DNA of 64,000 nucleotides. It comes from Chromobotia macracanthus. Its lineage: Eukaryota; Chordata; Actinopteri; Cypriniformes; Botiidae. Within the stretch, counting starts at the first letter, position 1; each line of letters opens with the position of its first letter. The stretch spans positions 7,689,501-7,753,500 of the forward strand of contig JAZGTH010000059.1 in NCBI GenBank assembly GCA_036877525.1. Reading direction: 5' to 3'. The position numbers and the translations under genes are program-made. Under the pieces are notes generated by a model. The model had not been told where the DNA came from, ran no database searches, and saw only the letters and a list, made by a program, of their open reading frames with translations. Of this stretch, positions 61,199 to 64,000 are shown one piece after another.

Positions 61199-63221
61199 CA
61201 CTCACAGACATTGTATTGTATATATGGCCATAGTCACACAACTAACAGTCCATTAAACCTTGAGCACTTCCCACATTAAAGCTGTTTCACTGTAGACATG
61301 ATTAACAGAGTCCAGAGCCACAGAGAAGCAGACAGTATATCATCAAACTCCACACAGAGTCTGAGTTAACACCATGACATGTAACAGCATTTAAGTGCTT
61401 TTAAAACAAGACTGAATTCATGCAATTCACTGAGGCACACCGGGGGCTAATTTTCAGTTTCTCCATTAAATGGGTCAATCAATAACAAATTATTAGCTCG
61501 GTTATGTTGCAAATTATCATGATGCCTACTCAATTATCCCTCCTGCAACAGTGGGTAACTAATTAGGCAAATAAACCCGGCAACTAAATTGCTATGAAGT
61601 CAACTGTTTGCTATTCGAAGTACACATTACACAATCTCTAGGATGACACAACAAACAGTAATTTTCATCGACTCAGGCAAGCTGAGGAAGTTTTAGCAGA
61701 GCATGTGTCATGAAATCCTCCCTTGCATGTGCAAAGTATAATGCAAATAATGCTTAAGAATGGAAAAGTTACAGAAAATAACAGCAAAAACTGTTTGCAA
61801 ACTTTAATTGGGCCGAATATGATTTCTGTTAACACATCTTGTAGTCAGACATTCAAATAACAACACTATGTGTCCTTTTTGCTATAGATTTAACTTGGAG
61901 TGGGAGATAAGCAAGGAGTGGCAATACAGAAAACCTGGTGTGGAGTTCAGGTGGAGTGATAATGGAATGCCAATTACTGTCATTCCATTTCACTTACACA
62001 AACTGATGTGAACGCTTCTGCTGATGGGGATCTGCTGCAGATCCCCATTAGAAATGTGCGGTTGGGGACGCGTGTTCTACAGGCTCAGCTTACGTCCTCT
62101 GACGTTGATATAAAGATGCGAGACAAACGTTGTTGTGATGGGAACGAGATCGAACCAGCTGTACTCGGCCCAAGAGACGAGTCGAGAAAAGATCAACACA
62201 CAAAAAGCCAATCCACACAAACAGCATGCACATGTGAAGTTCAAAAGCAGTCGTTAAGAGCTTGCTTCCCAACCGGGAGCCAACAGCTGTGAGCTAATGA
62301 GTCCTAGTCCCAAAAAGCAAAGGCATTAAAGATCTACACAGACATGTCCGTACGCAGATGCCGCCTACACTAACAAATTAAGGCAAAACAACTGGTGGCA
62401 CTTCTCAACAGACTTTGGAACAGAGCTGGCACCAGTGTGCTCACCAAAGTGACAGGAGAAGAATCAAGCCAGCTAAAACCACTCAAGACTCCTTCCCGAC
62501 AGATTACTCACAAAATGGCTTATTGCACTTTAAGGTTGTCTGTATTCTGGCAATTTTAGAGCGTGGGAAAATAAAATGGCCATTGGAGACACTTTGCAGA
62601 ATCACAGGGTCAGTGGACGGTCTGAGTGGACGGTCAGTCATCTGTGGATCGTGTGCACTTGGTTTAAGAAACCCGTCTCCATTAAATTAATGAATGCAAA
62701 CACAGTGTGTCTGTCAATAGTATTCAGATTAGGCATGATAAGATGTGCTGACAGACTTCACACTCTTACCTAAGCCCCTTGTGTGTTTCCATGGCAACAG
62801 ACCCGGCTAATGAACAAGTCGTTAATGCTGCCGGACAATCACGGAAGATGACACAGGTCCAGTTGCCACCTCATGTGAAAAAGCAACCCCCTTCCCCGGA
62901 GACAAGAGAACAAGTGTAGCCAAACAGCAAACAAAACCTCTCGTAATGAGCTGCGCTTCTTTATTTAACACCTCATCAATTGAGAGTAACATCAGACAGG
63001 GGCAACAAGATCTATCAGCGAGGGGAAATCGCACTGAGGTGTCTGGATGTGAGCAGATTGTAAGACGTCGACAGCAGTTGTACCTCCCGGGCTGCCCATC
63101 ACGACTGAGATGAACAGCAGACCGCATCTGCTCCGAGCACACACTGAGAAGAAACAGAAAGCTGCAGTTTTGAGATTCTTCAGGCCAGTTCTTAGAAAAA
63201 CATAATTAACACAACAGAGTG

Positions 63222-63348
63222 TTTTGGTAGCTTAACTGGTAGAGCGTTGCGCTAACAATGTCAAGGTCAAGGGTTCGATTTCTAGGGACTCAAACACCTA
63301 ATTACACTGTAATTTGCTTTAGATAAAAGTGTCTGCCAAATGCTTAAG
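63222..63348 (+). mobile_element. tRNA-derived SINE
   Basis: TAGCTTAACTGGTAGAGCGT and GGGTTCGATTTC resemble the A and B boxes; the tail TTTGCTTTAGATAAAAGTGT is shared with the copy at 32595. Not a functional tRNA: it has no paired acceptor stem. Confidence 0.84.
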
Positions 63349-63737
63349 TAAACCACACATCCAGTATATAAAACAGATGCTGCCAATTTAACATGTTAAT
63401 TTAGTGTGATGAATTGTGTAAAGGTTTTAACGCAATTAATCATGCTGACCTGTACCTAATTTTCTGTAGTAAGGAATTTTCTACCATTAGAGCAATTCAA
63501 GCTTAAGGAGTATCGCCTGAATGTTTTGACAAGCCCGCAGTCAGAGCAGCTCCTGCTTCTAGAAAAAACAAGACGCCTCACCAAACCAAAAGAACGAGAC
63601 AGTACAGACAGAGCAAGAAGTCGTTCTCACAGGAGGCATTCTAGAGTTCAAAAACAGCTACACGAAACACAACAGTATAAAACACAGGTTGCTTTACACA
63701 TGCCATGTGTGTTTTACCCACATCATCATCATGAGAC

Positions 63738-63932
63738 AAAAACGCTATTCATAAGTAGTCAGAGGAACATTTAAAAAAGTTACAGAATTATTAACCAAGC
63801 AATAGCATTAAAACAAATATCTAAAATAATGGGACCTTTTGAACATTTCTAAAACTTTCAAAATTAACTTTTTAAAGGTTTTGTTTTTTAAAGGAAAGGT
63901 TACAAAAATATTCTTACAACCTGAAAGCCCTT
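63738..63932 (-). mobile_element. CAGCTAAC-family fragment
   Basis: AACGCTATTCATAAGTAGTC to TATTCTTACAACCTGAAAG; the left part in this orientation is missing. Confidence 0.8.
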
Positions 63933-64000
63933 CATTTCATGCCTTTGCAAATCCTAAAAGACTTCATACATTAAGTGAATTAAATTAACAAATAATTGGA

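Larger units (their letters stand above)
58839..64000. other. 5' flank / upstream intron of sema5b
   Basis: Because exon 1 is preceded by an acceptor, at least part of this is intron. I cannot place the first exon, promoter or CpG island. It contains CAGCTAAC elements (59550-59862, 61044-61198, 63738-63932), a SINE (63222-63348) and two short hairpins (59060-59091, 62024-62048). 60030-60340 and 62000-63200 are repeat-poor. Confidence 0.6.

Noticed and set aside
63222..63290. Possible tRNA gene
   Set aside because: A- and B-box-like words only, no cloverleaf stems, and followed by the SINE tail shared with other copies.

Overview
The window is vertebrate nuclear DNA, almost certainly from a cypriniform (carp/zebrafish-type) fish. 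It is AT-rich, with one long intron-containing gene on the minus strand, an HE1-like tRNA-derived SINE at about 22.94-23.2 kb, other tRNA-derived SINEs, Tc1-type remnants and many short non-autonomous elements. The species cannot be fixed from the sequence.

Only one protein-coding gene can be supported: sema5b (semaphorin-5B). It is read right to left, from a start codon at 58784 to a splice donor at 1181/1180. I assembled 20 coding exons by matching conserved protein segments to splice sites. All phases join without a break and give 1045 codons: signal peptide and N-terminal linker (exon 1), Sema domain (exons 2-10), PSI domain (10-11), seven thrombospondin type-1 repeats (12-18), a juxtamembrane mini-exon (19), and the transmembrane segment with the first part of the cytoplasmic tail (20). 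The last coding exon(s), about 50 codons in the human protein, and the 3' UTR lie left of base 1. Exon 1 has a good acceptor in front of its 5' UTR, so at least one more non-coding 5' exon must lie at or beyond 58839-64000. I could not place it.

The rest (about 95%) is intron and 5' flank, rich in decayed mobile elements. The most frequent is a short element of about 300-350 bp with CAGCTAAC/GTTAGCTG ends and many ACGTT/AACGTT motifs, found here in at least 25 copies in both orientations. A second family with TTAAAGCTGCAATCTG ends has six copies. tRNA-derived SINEs with a shared 3' tail, a TA-flanked MITE nested in a CAGCTAAC element, a Tc1 transposase relic, a foldback element, microsatellites and a 40-bp minisatellite complete the inventory.

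I saw no novel multi-gene system. The points most worth checking are: CAGCTAAC copies 24 and 34 bp from the donors of exons 7 and 6, with inverted partners on the far side of the same exons (possible circular RNA or exon skipping); a GC-AG intron after exon 12; a dense palindrome cluster near 9.7 kb; and a minisatellite with an inverted unit across a (TA)n tract near 51.8 kb.
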